From: Bacteroidetes bacterium UBA1941
GTDB taxonomy: Bacteria; Bacteroidota; Bacteroidia; Chitinophagales; LD1
Length of the DNA: 64,000 nt
Direction of reading: 5' to 3'
NCBI GenBank assembly: GCA_002336805.1
Contig: DDEZ01000007.1
Span: 62,001 to 126,000, forward strand
Below the pieces are notes generated by a model. It searched no databases and was not told the origin of the DNA. It worked only from the letters and a program-made list of their open reading frames with translations. A program made the translations under genes and the position numbers. Positions 16,514 to 27,200 of this stretch are shown one piece after another (the first letter of the stretch is position 1; the number at the start of each line of letters is the position of its first letter).

Positions 16514-17878
16514 ATGAAAAGAATGCTGATACTCCTGCTCGTCATAATACTCATTCCCGTCATCTACGTAGGTGGATTTATCCTGTACGGCATGGCTACA
16601 AAGTTTAAGCCCGAGCCTGTAGAGGATGTGGCAGTACAGTCAGCCACACCCGCATCTACCCGTAATATCTCTACACTGGATACCCTCAGCTTTATGACAT
16701 GGAACATCGGCTATGGTGGCCTCGGCGCAGAGACGGACTTCTTCTATGATAGTGGCAAAATGGTGATATCTCCCAAAGCCTGGGTGGAGAAATATGCCGC
16801 CGGGATCAATAGCACTGTAAAGGAAAATGCAGATGCAGACTTCATCTTCATACAAGAAGCAGACCGCCATGGCAAGCGGAGCTGGAATATAGACGAGGTA
16901 GCCGGCATCTCTGCTGCGGCTCCGGACCACAACTACGCCTTTGCGGTAAACTATGATGTAAAATACCTCCCATTCCCATGGACTGAGCCACTGGGTACTA
17001 TCTACGGCGGACTACTCAGTCTGTCCAGGTTTACACCGACAGAGAGCCAGCGCATCGCACTACCTGGCATCAGTGACTGGCCACGCAAGCTCTTCTACCT
17101 GGAGCGCTGCCTGCTCATGCAGCGATACAAACTGCCTAATGACAAGGAGCTGATCGTGATCAATACGCACTTTGAAGCCTATGACGATGGCTCTGTGAAA
17201 AAGGAGCAGATGGCGCTCACCAAGAAACTACTGGAAGCAGAATACGCAAAAGGCAACTATGTGATACTGGGTGGCGACTGGAATATAGCACCGCCAGACT
17301 TTAATGTAAAGAAGTGGGAGAAAGAGATAAACCACGACAAGCTTTATGAGATGAACAATGATTCAAACTACATACCTGGCTGGAAATATGTATACGATGG
17401 CAATACTCCGACCAATCGCAAGAACAGTCACGCGTTTGACCCTAATACTACTTTCACCACTGTTATAGACTACTTCTTTGTCTCACCTAATATCGATGTG
17501 GTAGAGGTAAAGGGCATCAATGCAGGCTTTGAATACTCGGATCACAATCCGGTAAGGATGAAGATCACCTTCAAACCTGATCATCCTATCGCGCCGCCGG
17601 CCGCTGACAGCATAGCTGCAGACTCGCTCGACGCTGTGGAGGGTGATAGTATAGCACGCGAGCAGACCATGGAGGAAGACAAGAAAAAGGCCGACCACAA
17701 GGACGCCAAAAAGCCGGAAGCCAAATCCGAGAAAAAGATAGCAAAGAAAGATGAGGAGAGTGCAGACAAACCTGCCGCAAAGAAACCGGCCACAAAAGAC
17801 AAAGACGCAACAGACGATAAAAAGCCTGTAAAGAAGAAAACAAAGAAAGCGCCGGAAAAAGTAAACCAGGGGGAGTAA
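16514..17878 (+). CDS. Endonuclease/exonuclease/phosphatase-family protein with Lys/Ala-rich tail
   Basis: A 454-aa protein. Residues 1-27 are a hydrophobic signal or anchor (MLILLLVIILIPVIYVGGF), so the rest is probably outside the cytoplasm. The EEP (DNase I-like) fold spans ~55-345 with FMTWNIGYGGL, FIQEADRHGKRSW (metal-binding Glu), VINTHFEAYDDG, LGGDWNIAPP and SDHNPVRM (catalytic His/Asp). Bacterial members act on nucleic acids or phosphodiester lipids; the substrate here is unknown. Residues ~370-454 form a low-complexity tail of Lys, Ala, Asp, Glu and Pro (AKKPEAKSEKKIAKKDE) like a histone H1 tail. It converges on udk with four bases between stops. Confidence 0.88.
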   Translation: MKRMLILLLVIILIPVIYVGGFILYGMATKFKPEPVEDVAVQSATPASTRNISTLDTLSFMTWNIGYGGLGAETDFFYDSGKMVISPKAWVEKYAAGINSTVKENADADFIFIQEADRHGKRSWNIDEVAGISAAAPDHNYAFAVNYDVKYLPFPWTEPLGTIYGGLLSLSRFTPTESQRIALPGISDWPRKLFYLERCLLMQRYKLPNDKELIVINTHFEAYDDGSVKKEQMALTKKLLEAEYAKGNYVILGGDWNIAPPDFNVKKWEKEINHDKLYEMNNDSNYIPGWKYVYDGNTPTNRKNSHAFDPNTTFTTVIDYFFVSPNIDVVEVKGINAGFEYSDHNPVRMKITFKPDHPIAPPAADSIAADSLDAVEGDSIAREQTMEEDKKKADHKDAKKPEAKSEKKIAKKDEESADKPAAKKPATKDKDATDDKKPVKKKTKKAPEKVNQGE

Positions 17879-17882
17879 GGCT

Positions 17883-18509
17883 TTAAGCCATTACTTTCTG
17901 GCTGAGCTTCTGCCGTATCATAGATACGAGTACATCTATGGCCACATGGTTCTCACCGCCCTGAGGCACGATGATATCAGCAAATTTCTTGGTAGGTTCT
18001 ATAAACTGGTCGTGCATTTTTTTGACCAGGCCATAGCGCTCTATCACATCGTCTGCGGTGCGGCCACGCTCGTGCATATCACGGTGCATGATACGTATCA
18101 GGCGGTCATCCGGCTCCGCATCGACAAACACTTTGATATTGCACAGGTCGCGCACCTGCACATCTGTGAATAGGAGGATACCCTCTATGATCACCACGTG
18201 CCGCGGCTCTATAGTGATAGTAGCGGCCTGACGGGTAGATGTGATGTAGTCGTATGTCGGTTCGGCTACGGTTTTGCCGGCCTTGATATCGGCCAGGTGC
18301 TCTACTATGAGCTCAAACTCTATGGATGCAGGATGGTCAAAATTGATAAGCTGGCGCTGCTCCAGTGTCAGGTGAGCATTATCCCGGTAGTAGCTATCCT
18401 GAGACATGACAGCCACATCTGCTTTGGTAAATTTCTCCATGATCCGCCTGACCACGGTGGTTTTGCCCGATCCTGAGCCGCCTGCTATGCCTATGATAAT
18501 GCTCTCCAT
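17883..18509 (-). CDS. udk: Uridine kinase
   Basis: A 208-aa cytosolic P-loop kinase of the pyrimidine salvage pathway (uridine/cytidine to UMP/CMP). Walker A GIAGGSGSGKTTVVRR is at residues ~7-22. Further signatures are MSQDSYYRDN, NFDHPASIEFELI, EPTYDYITSTR and VVIIEGILLFTD (Walker B), with FVDAEPDDRLIRIMHRDMHERGR carrying the lid arginines. Length is normal. It is divergent from tatA across 128 bp. Confidence 0.96.
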   Translation of the reverse strand: MESIIIGIAGGSGSGKTTVVRRIMEKFTKADVAVMSQDSYYRDNAHLTLEQRQLINFDHPASIEFELIVEHLADIKAGKTVAEPTYDYITSTRQAATITIEPRHVVIIEGILLFTDVQVRDLCNIKVFVDAEPDDRLIRIMHRDMHERGRTADDVIERYGLVKKMHDQFIEPTKKFADIIVPQGGENHVAIDVLVSMIRQKLSQKVMA

Positions 18510-18637
18510 ACGGGTTTTAAAGATATGAAAAAACCTATCCTTGTCAATTTTCCGCTCTATTTTGCCCTTCAGCGTTTAACATCCCTTACCAGCGTCATTA
18601 CGTATTTATTAGTATCTTTGCGGTAAAATCGAGCAAA

Positions 18638-18844
18638 ATGTTTGGATTAGGCACACCCGAGATAATTTTGATACTGGCAGTAGTATTGATCCTTTTTGGC
18701 GGCAAAAAGATACCTGAGCTGATGCGCGGCCTCGGTCAGGGCGTTCGCGAGTTTAATGCAGCCAAGTCTAATATCCGCAGCGAGATCGAAGAAGGCATGA
18801 AAGAAAAGCCAACTCAGGTCCCGCCATCTGATACTGCCAAGTAA
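18638..18844 (+). CDS. tatA: Sec-independent translocase subunit TatA/TatE
   Basis: A 68-aa membrane protein of the twin-arginine translocase, which exports folded proteins. It has the short N-terminal helix (LGTPEIILILAVVLILFGG), the hinge FGGKKIPELMRGLGQGVREF and an amphipathic helix with a charged tail. A TAnnTTTG -7 box (TATCTTTG, 18613-18620) lies 17 bp before the start, and a strong intrinsic terminator follows, so it is monocistronic. TatB and TatC are not in the window. Confidence 0.95.
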   Translation: MFGLGTPEIILILAVVLILFGGKKIPELMRGLGQGVREFNAAKSNIRSEIEEGMKEKPTQVPPSDTAK

Positions 18845-18875
18845 TCTCTGTAAATTTTAGCATCTTACTATATTT

Positions 18876-18920
18876 GGATGCTCATCTATAAAGGTATTAT
18901 AGATGAGCATCCATTTTTTT
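18876..18920 (+). terminator. Intrinsic terminator after tatA
   Basis: A perfect 16-bp stem (18876-18891 with 18897-18912, arms beginning GGATGCTCATC and ending GATGAGCATCC) with a 5-nt loop, followed by ATTTTTTT. It lies between tatA and gatA. Confidence 0.9.
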
Positions 18921-18940
18921 AGAGTATAGCATCACCGTAT

Positions 18941-20344
18941 ATGTACAAAACCCTCAGGGAGATACAGACCGCACTCAGCGCCGGGCAGACCAGCCTGCGC
19001 GATCTCGTCTCCGGCTACCTGGCCAATATAGAATCTAACCGCCACCTCAATGCTTTCCTGGAAGTTTATGGAGAGGAGGCAATGGCGCGCGCCATAGAGC
19101 TGGACACAAAATCTACTGCCAGGGGGCGACTCTACGGCATGGTGATCGCTATCAAGGATAACATCTGCTACAAAGGCCACAAAGTCTCTGCCGGATCACG
19201 CATCTTGGAGGGATTTGAGTCTATCTACTCAGCTACAGTAGTAGAGCGCCTGCTGGCAGAGGATGCCATCATCATAGGCCGGCTCAATTGTGATGAGTTT
19301 GCCATGGGCTCCAGCAATGAAAACTCCGCCTACGGCCCAGTGCTGAACGCACTGGATAATACACGTGTACCTGGCGGCTCATCTGGTGGTTCGGCGGTGG
19401 CGGTACAGGCAGATATGTGCCTGGCTACACTCGGATCAGACACGGGAGGCTCTATCCGCCAGCCGGCTTCATTTTGCGGTGTGGTGGGCTTCAAGCCTAC
19501 CTATGGCCGCGTGTCGCGTTATGGTCTTATAGCATATGCGTCATCTTTTGATCAGATAGGTCCGCTGTCTCACTCTGTAGAGGATAGCGCCCTGATAATG
19601 GAGGTGATAGCCGGGGTAGATGACTATGACAGCACAGCATCGTCTAAGACTGTACCAGCGTACAGCACAGAAAAGTTTGAAAAGAAAGCCCGCATAGCAG
19701 TGCTGAAAAATACGGTAGACCACAAGGGTATCAACCCAGAGGTCCGCGCCGAGACAGAGAAGATCATAGCGAAACTAAAGGCTGATGGCCACACCATAGA
19801 GGAGGTCGACTTTAGCCTGACAGACTATCTCATCCCGGTCTACTATGTACTTTCTACGGCCGAGGCTTCATCCAATCTGGCCCGCTTTGACGGTGTGCAC
19901 TATGGATACCGCTCTCCGCGCTCTACTGAGATGGAGAGCGTCTACAAGCTCAGCCGTACAGAGGGTTTTGGCCGCGAGGTCAAGAACCGTATCATGCTCG
20001 GCACCTTTGTACTGAGCGCTGGCTACTATGATGCCTACTACTCCCGTGCTCAGAAAGTGCGCCGTATGCTCAGCCAGCAGATCAGCACCATATTCCACAG
20101 CTATGACCTGATACTTATGCCTACAGCTCCGTCTGTCGCTTTCAAACTGGGAGAGAAAACCAGTGACCCTACAGAGATGTATCTCGCTGATATCTACACC
20201 GTACTGGCCAATCTGGTGGGTGTGCCTGCTATCTCACTGCCGCTGGCAAAGAATGCAGATGGCCTGCCTATCGGTATCCAGCTGATGGCTGAAAAGCATG
20301 AAGATGCAAAGCTGTTTGCTTTTTCGCGCACCCTGATGAGCTGA
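18941..20344 (+). CDS. gatA: Asp-tRNA(Asn)/Glu-tRNA(Gln) amidotransferase subunit A
   Basis: A 467-aa amidase-signature enzyme that releases ammonia from glutamine for the GatCAB complex, which converts misacylated Glu-tRNA(Gln) or Asp-tRNA(Asn). The Ser-cisSer-Lys triad elements are visible: Lys in VIAIKDNICYKG (~72), and VPGGSSGGSAVAV with GSDTGGSIRQPASFCG. Also typical are the tRNA-amidase motifs LNCDEFAMGSSNE and VGFKPTYGRVSRYGL. Length is normal; gatB and gatC are not adjacent. It begins 20 bp after the tatA terminator. Confidence 0.96.
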   Translation: MYKTLREIQTALSAGQTSLRDLVSGYLANIESNRHLNAFLEVYGEEAMARAIELDTKSTARGRLYGMVIAIKDNICYKGHKVSAGSRILEGFESIYSATVVERLLAEDAIIIGRLNCDEFAMGSSNENSAYGPVLNALDNTRVPGGSSGGSAVAVQADMCLATLGSDTGGSIRQPASFCGVVGFKPTYGRVSRYGLIAYASSFDQIGPLSHSVEDSALIMEVIAGVDDYDSTASSKTVPAYSTEKFEKKARIAVLKNTVDHKGINPEVRAETEKIIAKLKADGHTIEEVDFSLTDYLIPVYYVLSTAEASSNLARFDGVHYGYRSPRSTEMESVYKLSRTEGFGREVKNRIMLGTFVLSAGYYDAYYSRAQKVRRMLSQQISTIFHSYDLILMPTAPSVAFKLGEKTSDPTEMYLADIYTVLANLVGVPAISLPLAKNADGLPIGIQLMAEKHEDAKLFAFSRTLMS

Positions 20345-20677
20345 TCAGGGCTAGTGCTATCAGCCCCGTTTATGATAAAAAACAGCCTGAAATCCCTTGA
20401 CAATAGCGGATTTTCACATTTTTTTATACTTTCACCCCTGTAGATTATTCTAGCCACCTAAACACACGACTATCGGTCAATTCTACCCGTTATCAGGTCA
20501 AAGTTCATATTTTAGCCCGATTCCGAAATTGTATCAATGATACATATGCATTGCTATGCATGTGGCCATCATTGGCGCAGGATGTATTATGCCCATTCCT
20601 TGCAGTTCAGTGGCAGTGTCTTTTTTTGAGAAGATGCTACTGAGGTGAGGATGGATTTTGACTTTAGATAGAGACAG
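20345..20677. other. Intergenic region between gatA and ruvA
   Basis: 333 bp without a gene I can support. A weak GGGCT/AGCCC hairpin (20348-20366) just after gatA lacks a T-run. Further on are a run of T and an imperfect -7-like TATACTTTC, and an ATGCAT-rich stretch near 20545-20562. No small frame looks coding. The ruvA-sprA promoter should lie here, but I cannot place it. Confidence 0.4.
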
Positions 20678-21274
20678 ATGATAGCATACCTGAACGGTAA
20701 AATAGTGTACAAAAGCCCCACCCATATCATCATGGATGTGGGAGGTATAGGGTATATGGTCAAGATCAGCCTGCATACATATGCTCAGGTGCAAAATCTG
20801 GACCAGACTCTCCTGCACATCTCGCTGGTGGTGAAAAGTGAGAACCAATCCGTATCCGGTTTTGATATGTATGGCTTCTCTACAGAGCTGGAGAAGGACA
20901 TCTTTGAAAAGCTCATCTCCGTATCTGGTGTAGGCGCAGCCACAGCGCGCATGATGCTATCCAGCTTCAAGCCGGAAGAAGTACAGCATGCCATCCTGAC
21001 GGAGAATGAGGTCATGATCCAGAGCGTAAAAGGCATCGGGCCAAAATCGGCCAAGCGCCTGATACTGGAGCTGAAAGACAAAATAGGCAAGGTCTCCGGC
21101 GATGTCATAATTTCTCCACGCAGTCACAATACCAATAGGGATGAGGCGTTAAATGCGCTCATGGCACTAGGATTTACCAAGGCTGCTGTAGAAAAGGTGT
21201 TAACCAAAATTTCTGCAGGCGACCCTTCGTTGTCCGTGGAGGGTATGATCAAGGAATCTTTGAAGCAATTATAA
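20678..21274 (+). CDS. ruvA: Holliday junction DNA helicase subunit RuvA
   Basis: A 198-aa protein that binds four-way DNA junctions and loads the RuvB motor. Domain I is the N-terminal OB fold (MIAYLNGKIVYKSPTHIIMD, GGIGYMVKISLHTY). Domain II has two helix-hairpin-helix elements (FEKLISVSGVGAATARMML and IQSVKGIGPKSAKRLILELKDKI). Domain III is the C-terminal RuvB-binding helix bundle (NRDEALNALMALGFTKAAVEKVL). Its stop codon is directly followed by the sprA ATG, so the two are surely co-transcribed and probably translationally coupled. Confidence 0.97.
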   Translation: MIAYLNGKIVYKSPTHIIMDVGGIGYMVKISLHTYAQVQNLDQTLLHISLVVKSENQSVSGFDMYGFSTELEKDIFEKLISVSGVGAATARMMLSSFKPEEVQHAILTENEVMIQSVKGIGPKSAKRLILELKDKIGKVSGDVIISPRSHNTNRDEALNALMALGFTKAAVEKVLTKISAGDPSLSVEGMIKESLKQL

Positions 21275-24200
21275 ATGCAGGTACGGCACAAGATATATAC
21301 GGGTTTTCTGACACTGGCAGCCATGAGTACGATGATACTCGGCTACTCAAACTCGTATCATAAACTATGGATCAATGATCCGGCTCCTGCACTGGACCCT
21401 ACGCCCGCAGTGCCACTACCGGACTCTCCTGCGCTGAAATACCCCATGTCTGACCGCCAGGGAGACCACGTGACGGACAAAAAGAAAGATCCATTCTACC
21501 TGCCTGACCCAGCCAATGTAAAGAAGGATGTAGAATACGACCCCGTGACCGGCAAGTATGTGGTGACTGAGAAAGTGGGCGATGTAGACATCAAAGAACC
21601 CATGTACCTCACCTATGAGGAATACCTGAAGTATACTGAGAAGCAAGAGCGTAATGATTACTTCAAAAGTCGTTCCAATGCCATCACCCTCATAGAAGAC
21701 AAGGGTATCATCCCGCCTATCAATATGAAGAATAAGATCCTGGACCGCCTCTTTGGTGGCACCAAGATCGAAGTGAAGCCACAGGGCAACCTCGACCTGA
21801 CACTCGGGGGCAACTACCAGAAGATAGACAACCCCAACATACCGATCAGAAACCGTCATACCGGCGGCTTCGACTTTGACATGAATATTAATATGAATGT
21901 CGTAGCCAAGATCGGTGATAAACTCCAGCTCGGCCTGAAGTATAATACCCAAAGTGGTTTTGACTTTAACAACCAGGTGAAACTGGGATACACCGGCAAG
22001 GAAGACGACATCATCAAAGAAATAGCCATAGGCAACGTAAATATGACGCTGCCTACGCGCCTCATCAATGGTAGTCAGTCTCTTTTCGGCTTCAAGACCA
22101 CGTTGCAGTTTGGCCGATTGACCTGGAGCACTATCATCTCTCAGCAGAAGTCCAAGACACAAACCATCACCGTAGACAATGGTGCCCAACGGACAAACTT
22201 TGAACTCCGGGCAGACCAGTATGATGACAATAAGCACTACTTCCTCGCGCAGCACTTTCGCGATCAGTATGACTATGCACTGTCCAATATGCCTACCATC
22301 CAGTCTATAGTGAATGTGACAAGGCTGGAAGTATGGGTGACCAACCGTAACGGAACCACGACCAACGTGCGCGATGTAGTAGCCCTGGCTGACCTCGGTG
22401 AAAAGACCCCGTACAACTATCCTGCCACTGCCAATGGATCGCCTAATCCTGATAACACCAGCAATGGTCTATACGGAGTTTTGGCCAATAATCTTACCGG
22501 CCGCTACGTAGACCACGTAGAGAATACAATGAACGGCCTGGGGCTCACGCAGGGTACTGATTTTGAAAAAACCTATGGGCGTAAGCTTCAGCCCACAGAG
22601 TACACATTCAGCCCAAACCTCGGCTACATCTCACTCAATACAGCGCTCAATCCCAATGACGTGCTGGCTGTAGCCTATCAGTATGAGATAAATGGCAAGG
22701 TCTATAAGGTGGGTGAGTTCTCTACAGATATCCCGCCAGACTCCAATAGTGTGAGCAAGGTGATCTACCTGAAACTCCTCAAAGGTACTGCGCTGCGCGT
22801 GAACCTGCCGTACTACAGGCTGATGATGAAAAACATCTACTCCCTGGGTGCTTATCAGGTCAGCCCGGAGGATTTCCGTCTCAATATCTACTACAATGAT
22901 CCGGGTGGTGGTGAGAAGCAATTTATGCCGCAGGGCTGTCTGAAAGGCAAGCAACTGATAAAGGTGCTGAACCTGGATAACCTTAATACGCAGGGCGATG
23001 CCCAGCCTGACGGCCAGTTTGACTTTGTGTCGGGTGTGACCATCATTCCGCAGAATGGGCGCATTATCTTTCCCGTACTGGAGCCCTTCGGCAGTGATCT
23101 GCAGAAGGCATTCACCGCATGTGGCACCTCTACTCAGACCTCAGGGCAGTATGTCTACCAGGAGCTGTACGACTCGACCAAATTTAATGCCCAGCAGTTT
23201 CCTGAGCGTAATCGATTCATCATCCGCGGCCAGTATAAAGGAGCCAATGGCAGCCAGATATCTCTGGGTGGTATCAATATCCCGAAAGGCTCTGTGAAAG
23301 TCTCTGCCGGTGGTACACAGCTCAAAGAAGGTGTAGACTATGAGGTAGACTACAGCCTGGGCAAAGTCACGATCCTCAATCAAGGGGTACTCAACTCCGG
23401 CCAGCAGGTCAAGATAGACTTTGAAAACAATAGCCAGTTTGGCTTTCAGCAAAAGTCCCTTTATGGCACCCGCCTGGACTACCTGCTCACCAAAAAGATC
23501 AACATCGGCGCCACGGTGATGCATATGACCGAGCGCCCTTTCACACAGAAGGTGAATATAGGTGAAGACCCGATCTCCAATACCATCTTTGGCGCGGATA
23601 TCAAGTATGAGACCAATGCTCCGTGGCTGACCAAAGCACTCGACAAGCTGCCTATCTACTCTACCAAGGAAATGTCTACCATTTCAGGATATGCCGAGGT
23701 AGCCCATCTCTCTCCCGGCAGCCAAAAGTCTATCAATAACGCTTCGGGCCAGGCACAGGTATACGTAGATGACTTTGAGGGTACGACTACCAACTATGAC
23801 CTGAAAAACCCGCTGAACAACTGGCGCCTCGCCTCTACCCCGCGCAATTCGCCGGATGCTGGTGGACGCAACATGTTTCCCGAGGCTGACAATGTCAACA
23901 ATCTGCAGTATGGGTACAATAGGTCCAAATTTGCATGGTACCGGATAGACAATACGTTCTACGTAAACAACCCAAACATTACAGAGCCCTATCAGCGTAT
24001 AGTCTCTCAGAAAGAGATCTTCCCCAATAAGCCTAACCAGCTACTCGACAATAACATTTACACCTTTGACCTGGCGCTCTACCCACTCGAGCGGGGTCCT
24101 TATAACTATGAACAGAGCAACAGTGCTACGCCGGGAGTTTCTGCCGGTGTCAATGCGGACGGCAGCCTGAAGAACCCCAGATCACGCTGGGGTGGCATCA

Positions 24201-27200
24201 TGCGTGCACTGGATAATACTGACCTGGAGTCCACTAACGTTGAGTTCATTGAGTTTTGGATGCTCGATCCATTCATCAATCGTCCTGCCAGCCAGGGTGG
24301 CCAGCTATATATCAATCTCGGTAATGTATCTGAGGATGTGCTGAAGGATTCACGCCTTTTTATGGAGAATGGCCTCAATCAGGACCGCAGCCAGGTAGAC
24401 CGCACGGCATGGGGCCTCGTACCTAAGCTGCTCCCGCTGACCACTGCCTTCAGCTCAGATCAGGACCGTCCGTATGAGGATGTAGGCTTTGATGGTTTTC
24501 GCGATCAGGATGAGCGAGACAGCCTGGCCAGCTTCCTCACCAGCTGCCAGTCATTCCTGACTCCGGCCGCCTTTGCCAAACTGCAAGGTGACCCATCATC
24601 AGACAACTATACTTTCTTCAATGACGCTTCACTGAGCTCTGAGACGGATATCACAAAGAGGTATAAAAACTATAATGGACCCGATGGTAATACACCGGTG
24701 CAATCCGGCAACTCTCTCAGCAGTGCAGGTACCAGCCTGCCGGACAATGAAGACCTGAACAAGGACAACTCTCTCAATGAGAATGAGGAGTACTTCCAAT
24801 ATCGTGTAGACCTGAAGCCGGGCATGGATGTGGGTACTAATAAATACATTATCAGCAAGCAAAGTTCTGGAGTCACAGGCCCGGGTGGGCAGACAGAAGT
24901 TTGGTATCAGTTTCGTGTGCCGATCCATGATTATGATGTGCAGGTGGGCAGCCTGCCGGACTTCAAGTCTATACAGTTCATCCGTATGTTTATGACAGGA
25001 TGGGATAGCAGCACTATCCTGCGTCTCGCATCGCTCGATCTGATCCGCAATCAGTGGCGTGCCTATGCCTACCCTATAGACCCGGGCTCTGACTACCTGC
25101 CTAATGACAATGCCAGCGACGCCTACTTCAACGTAGGGAAAGTGAACATCGAGGAAAACAGCGGCAAGACGCCTGTGAACTATATCTTGCCGCCAAACAT
25201 TGACCGTACGTATGCTATAGGTGCGCAGACCAACCAGTACGTGCAGCAAAACGAACAGTCCCTCTCGCTCAAAGTATGCGGCCTGCAGGATGGAAACTCA
25301 AAAGCGGTCTTCAAAAACATAGGTATAGACATGCGCAGGTACTATCACCTGAATATGTACGTTCACGCCAACCGTATCGAGGGCGAGGTGCCTATCAAAG
25401 ATGGTGACGTCACGGCATTTGTACGTCTGGGTACTGACTTTACAGCAAACTATTATCAATACGAAATACCCGTACACGTTCTCGGGCCCACAGCAGAGCG
25501 TAGCAACTTTAGTAGTGACGTGACGGCTGACCGTGACTCGGTATGGCCTCCGCAAAACAACGTAGATGTAGACCTCCAGTTTCTGGTAGATCTGAAGGTG
25601 ATCCGCAACTCGCGCAACTGGCCCAAGACGGTGCCTTATGATACCTTTGTAAACGGGCGTATTTATAGTATCGTCGGTAATCCGGACCTGGGTGCCCTCA
25701 AAGATGTAATGCTCGGTATCAAAAACCCGGCAAAGGGCGACACCGTTTATCACAATCCATCTGATGACGGCCAGTCCAAGTGTGTAGAGGTGTGGTTTGA
25801 CGAGCTGCGCCTGGCAGGTCTCGATCAGCATGGCGGTACTGCCGCCCTCGGCGAGGTAGCTATCAAACTGGCAGACCTCGGCCGTATCAACCTGACCGGT
25901 AGTATGCACACGCATGGGTTTGGGCAGATAGAGCAGAAGATAGATCAGCGATACAAGGACGACCTATACCAATACTCCGCCTCCGGCAATCTGGAGCTGG
26001 GCAAACTATTTCCGGTCAAGGCCGGCATACGATTGCCGTTCTTCGGTAATATCACACAGTCATTCAGCCTCCCTGAGTTTGACCCGTATATGAATGACGT
26101 CCGGTCAGCCCAGGAGATACAGGCCATGCGCGATGCCAAGATGTCTGCAGAGGCCATATCAGCCTACAAGCGCCAGATCGAAACGATCAATACACGACGG
26201 GGCTTCAACTTCACCGGGGTGCGTATCATGCCAAAACTGAAGAGCAAAGTCCAGCGTGTGTATGACCCGGCGAACTTTACTTTCACCTATTCATACAATG
26301 AGATACTTCTGAGTGATCCATTCATAGAGCTCAATAAGCGTAAAACGCACGTGGGTATCGTAGGCTGGAGTTTCTCCCCACAGGCCAAAGAATTCACACC
26401 GCTCAAGCGCATCATTAAAGCACGTACCAAATGGCTTGACATCTTCCGTGATTTCAACTTTAACCTGATGCCCGCCACGCTCAGCTTTAATACTGATGTG
26501 AATCGCGACTTCAACTCTATCAAGCTGCGCAACCTGGGAGATGTGGGTGACTCCATCCCTACGACTTACAATAAGTCATTCCGATGGAACCGGATGTACG
26601 CCTTTAAGTATAATCCATTCAAATCACTCAGCATCGACTATACAGCTACCAATCAATCCCGTATAGATGAGTACAATGGCGAGGTGGATACCAGGGAGAA
26701 AAAAGACTTTATCTGGGATAACTTTAAGAAAGGTGGCCGTAATACGAATTATGCGCAGAGCTTTGCGGTGGCATATACCCTACCTATCAATAAGATCCCT
26801 GCCTTTGACTTCATCTCTGCCAATACGGGCTACAGCTCCAGCTATACGTGGGTAGCGGCACCTCAGGTCTACGACTCGGCCACTCAGTTTCACAAGGACA
26901 ATCCGCTGGGCAATACCATCAGCAACACACAAAACCTGCGTGGCAAACTGGACTTCAACTTTAAGAAGATCTATGACAAGGTACCATTCCTGAAGACATA
27001 CAATCAACCTAACCCTAACCTGGGCGATAAAAAGGAAAATGACAAGAAACGCGAGGCCGTGCGCAAGACCCGCGAAAAGATCAAAGAAGAAATAGACAAG
27101 CTCATAGAGCGTCGTGACAAACTGAAGCAGGACCTCCTGGCGCTGGGCAATGACAAAGCTATGCCTGACTCTGTGCAGCAGGTAAAGACCAAGCAGCTGA

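Noticed and set aside
21416..25915. Several antisense frames of 200-280 aa within sprA
   Set aside because: They are shadows produced by sprA codon use; none resembles a protein family.
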